Positions 62,040 to 64,000 of a DNA stretch of 64,000 nucleotides are shown here, in pieces. The stretch covers positions 17,501-81,500 of the forward strand of contig NZ_CP022413.2 in the NCBI RefSeq assembly GCF_002222595.2. Direction: 5' to 3'. The notes under the pieces are model-generated. The model was not told the DNA's origin, did no database searches, and was given only the letters and a program-made list of their open reading frames with translations. Every line of letters starts with the position of its first letter. Within the stretch, counting starts at the first letter, position 1. The position numbers and the translations under genes were made by a program. Origin of the DNA: Blautia hansenii DSM 20583 (GTDB lineage Bacteria > Bacillota > Clostridia > Lachnospirales > Lachnospiraceae).

Positions 62040-62909
62040 ATGAAGAGAAAGAAAAAAAGCTCATGGGCATGGAACTTTTTGCTGTTAATTATATGCGCGG
62101 CTCTGACAGTGGCTTTGGCAGGATTTATTGCATGGGATTCAAAGACAGAAGCAGCAAAAAATGAAAAGCTGGTACAGGAAGCAAAAAAAGGAAGCAAAAA
62201 AGAAAATATAAAAGGCGAAAATAAATCGGAAAAAGAGGATAACGGCAAGGAAGAAGATGAAAAGCCGAAGGAAGAAAAAAAGGAAGAGCCTCAGATCCCG
62301 GCAGGGATTTCTTTCTGGGGTGATGAGTTTTTTACAGCAGAAAACGAACTGCAATATTCTTCCAGAGTAAAATTAGAAGAAAAGCTGAAAGCGGAAGGAT
62401 ATACACTGGAATATGCAAATAAAACACTGGCCGGTGCAGGGACTTTATCAGTAATGAAAATGGCGGGAGTACCGCAGACTGATTTGGACAAATATATTGA
62501 GAAGCACAAAGCAAGTGCAGGAGGTACAACTCCTCCGGTGACAGAAACGGGAATTCGTGATTTGACTGCTGAAGAGATGGAACGTTCTGATAAAGACTAT
62601 ATTCCGATTATTACTATGGGATATTATGGCGGATGGAATAAAGATCCTAAGGAATTAGTAGAACAGCAACAGAAGGTTCTGGATACTTTCGGAGCGAATA
62701 AAGACAAATTTATCATTGTGGGTGTGAGACCAATGGATGGCAGTGTGAATATACCGGAATATGAAAAGGTGATGAAAGAAACATGGGGAGAACATTACAT
62801 CAGCACCATTGATATTTGTACTGTTACAACAACGACAGCAGACGGACAGACACAGGTTGCAGATGCACTTTATAATAAGTTGTTAGAATTGGGTTATATT
62901 GTAAAATAA
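62040..62909 (+). CDS. membrane-anchored SGNH/GDSL-like protein without the serine
   Basis: A 289-residue protein: helix at residues about 10-30, a Lys/Glu-rich linker (about 38-85), then an SGNH-like fold. Block I reads ISFWGDEFFTAENE where active enzymes have GDS, so the nucleophile serine is replaced by Glu. A GYYGGWN segment and KFIIVGVRPMDGS follow. In an exopolysaccharide operon an active member could alter acetyl groups; this one may only bind glycan. The family call is moderate. Confidence 0.6.
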   Translation: MKRKKKSSWAWNFLLLIICAALTVALAGFIAWDSKTEAAKNEKLVQEAKKGSKKENIKGENKSEKEDNGKEEDEKPKEEKKEEPQIPAGISFWGDEFFTAENELQYSSRVKLEEKLKAEGYTLEYANKTLAGAGTLSVMKMAGVPQTDLDKYIEKHKASAGGTTPPVTETGIRDLTAEEMERSDKDYIPIITMGYYGGWNKDPKELVEQQQKVLDTFGANKDKFIIVGVRPMDGSVNIPEYEKVMKETWGEHYISTIDICTVTTTTADGQTQVADALYNKLLELGYIVK

Positions 62910-62940
62910 AAGAAATTTAGAAGAAACACGAGGTGGGAAC

Positions 62941-64000
62941 ATGTATAGAAAGAATGCCAATAGTTGGCTAAAGCATTGGGACTTTATATTATTGGACTTA
63001 ATTGCGCTGCAAATAGCATATATTTTTTCTTGTATCATGAGAAATGGATGGACTGAGCCTTTTCAATCAAAAATATATCTTACCATAGATATTGTTATAT
63101 GCTTTGCTGACATTTGTGCATTATATTTTCTGGAGTCCCATCACGGAATTATGAGAAGGGGATATTTTCTGGAGTTCCGAAATGTAGCGTATCATGTTAC
63201 TATGATAGCAGTTATCGAAGTGTGTTATTTGTTTTTAAGCAAAAACGGAGAAGAATTTTCTCGTATATCTTTTGTAGTATTCTATATAAGCGGAATTTTA
63301 CTGGTATATATAGAGAGAATTTTATGGAAACAGTATTTACTTCATTATAATAAAAACTTTGCTCAAAAGAGAAAAATGATAGCTGTATTAACCAGTCATA
63401 ATGCAAAGAGGCTTATTGAACGGGCTCTTGACACACAGTATAAAGAATGGGAAATCGTGGGAATTGTACTGGCAGACAAAAGCGATATGGTAGACAGCGA
63501 TATTCTGGGAATTCCCGTTGTATGTAAGGCAGAAGAAATTCCGGATTATATTCAGACAAAGTGGATTGATAGTATTTGGATTCATGTGGAAAGAAAATAT
63601 CAATTACCTCTTGAGCTGGTAAATACTTGTATTGAGATGGGCGTTACTGTACATAATACATTAATTAATGTAGATGCTTATTCGGGAACAAAAGAAGTAA
63701 GGAAAATTGGAAGTTACCATGTGTTAACTGCAAGTCTAAATATGGCAACACCATTACAGCTTCTTGTAAAGAGGATTATGGATATCTGCGGAGGATTTGT
63801 GGGATTGTTATTTACAGGAATTGCCACATTGTTCCTTGCACCGGCAATCTATATTGCTTCTCCGGGACCAATCTTCTTCTCTCAGGTGAGAATTGGTAAA
63901 AATGGAAGAAAGTTTAAAATCTATAAGTTCCGCAGTATGTATATGGATGCAGAAGAACGGAAGAAAGAATTGATAGATAAAAACGAGATGCAGGGACTGA
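62941..64000 (+). CDS. polyprenyl-phosphate sugar-1-phosphate transferase, 5' part
   Basis: 353 residues are in the window; the gene continues beyond the end. Four N-terminal helices, a CoA-binding-like middle domain (IAVLTSHNAKRLIERALDTQ, DILGIPVVCKAEEIPDYIQ), then the start of the catalytic domain (LLVKRIMDICGGFVGLLFTG, SPGPIFFSQVRIGKNGRKF, IYKFRSMYMDAEE). This WbaP/CpsE-type enzyme loads the first sugar phosphate onto undecaprenyl phosphate. GAGGTGGG precedes ATG 62941. Confidence 0.93.
   Translation, partial: MYRKNANSWLKHWDFILLDLIALQIAYIFSCIMRNGWTEPFQSKIYLTIDIVICFADICALYFLESHHGIMRRGYFLEFRNVAYHVTMIAVIEVCYLFLSKNGEEFSRISFVVFYISGILLVYIERILWKQYLLHYNKNFAQKRKMIAVLTSHNAKRLIERALDTQYKEWEIVGIVLADKSDMVDSDILGIPVVCKAEEIPDYIQTKWIDSIWIHVERKYQLPLELVNTCIEMGVTVHNTLINVDAYSGTKEVRKIGSYHVLTASLNMATPLQLLVKRIMDICGGFVGLLFTGIATLFLAPAIYIASPGPIFFSQVRIGKNGRKFKIYKFRSMYMDAEERKKELIDKNEMQGL

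Overview
The window is chromosomal DNA of a low-GC Gram-positive gut anaerobe of the family Lachnospiraceae, most like Blautia (Blautia hansenii) or the Ruminococcus gnavus group. The grounds are a 23S rRNA 3' part followed by a tRNA cluster, clostridial genes (SpoVT, divergent SpoIID/SpoIIQ, N-terminal-rubredoxin rubrerythrins, YesM/YesN two-component system), strong AGGAGG ribosome sites, and a nan cluster of the R. gnavus intramolecular trans-sialidase type. The species name is inference.

Layout. 1-2740: 3' part of 23S rRNA with no 5S gene behind it, then seven tRNAs (Asp, Val, Tyr, Thr, fMet, Phe, Lys) and a terminator. 2.8-14.2 kb: a secreted CAP-domain protein with cell-wall-binding repeats, a duplicated hairpin element, a DUF6062-type protein, MATE exporter, fluoride channel, MetY, MnmM, a degenerate SpoIID/SpoIIQ-like pair, a GIY-YIG protein, and a MoxR ATPase/VWA pair. 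14.2-26.4 kb: sialic acid region. nagA diverges from an AraC regulator, followed by an ABC transporter (binding protein and two permeases), an oxidoreductase, secreted sialidase, YhcH, NanE, NanA and NanK. Together they would release 2,7-anhydro-Neu5Ac from mucin, import it, convert it to Neu5Ac, then to ManNAc, ManNAc-6-P, GlcNAc-6-P and, through NagA, GlcN-6-P. 26.4-34.3 kb: two nearly identical rubrerythrins around a PerR-type regulator, hemolysin III, HAD phosphatase, SpoVT, PncB, a VanY-like peptidase, two unannotated small ORFs and a coiled-coil protein. 34.3-45 kb and 57.4-58.3 kb: a YesM/YesN-controlled sugar transporter without ATPase, then a ugp-like operon (ATPase, two permeases, binding protein, glycerophosphodiesterase).

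45,066-57,420: a 12.35 kb Tn4451-type mobilizable element sits inside the ugpB-like binding-protein gene. Removing it between two ATC copies restores a 468-codon reading frame exactly. The core order is tnpX, tnpV, cargo, MOBV relaxase (tnpZ position), CHC2 primase, VirE-type primase/helicase, tnpW. The cargo is the most unusual part of the window: seven small genes, all on the minus strand, mostly membrane or surface-type proteins. They are separated by about 240-bp repeats, each holding a terminator for one gene, a conserved 36-codon frame and a promoter for the next. Two of the genes share identical ends around a divergent membrane segment. I read this as a recombination-built cassette array, possibly of orphan immunity genes; the function is unproven.

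58.4-64 kb: a PTS_EIIC_2-type membrane protein, a long leader with a nine-G tract in a C/G hairpin, and the start of an exopolysaccharide operon (CpsB phosphatase, Wzz/CapA, CpsD kinase, a GDSL-like protein lacking its serine, and a sugar-phosphate transferase cut by the window end).
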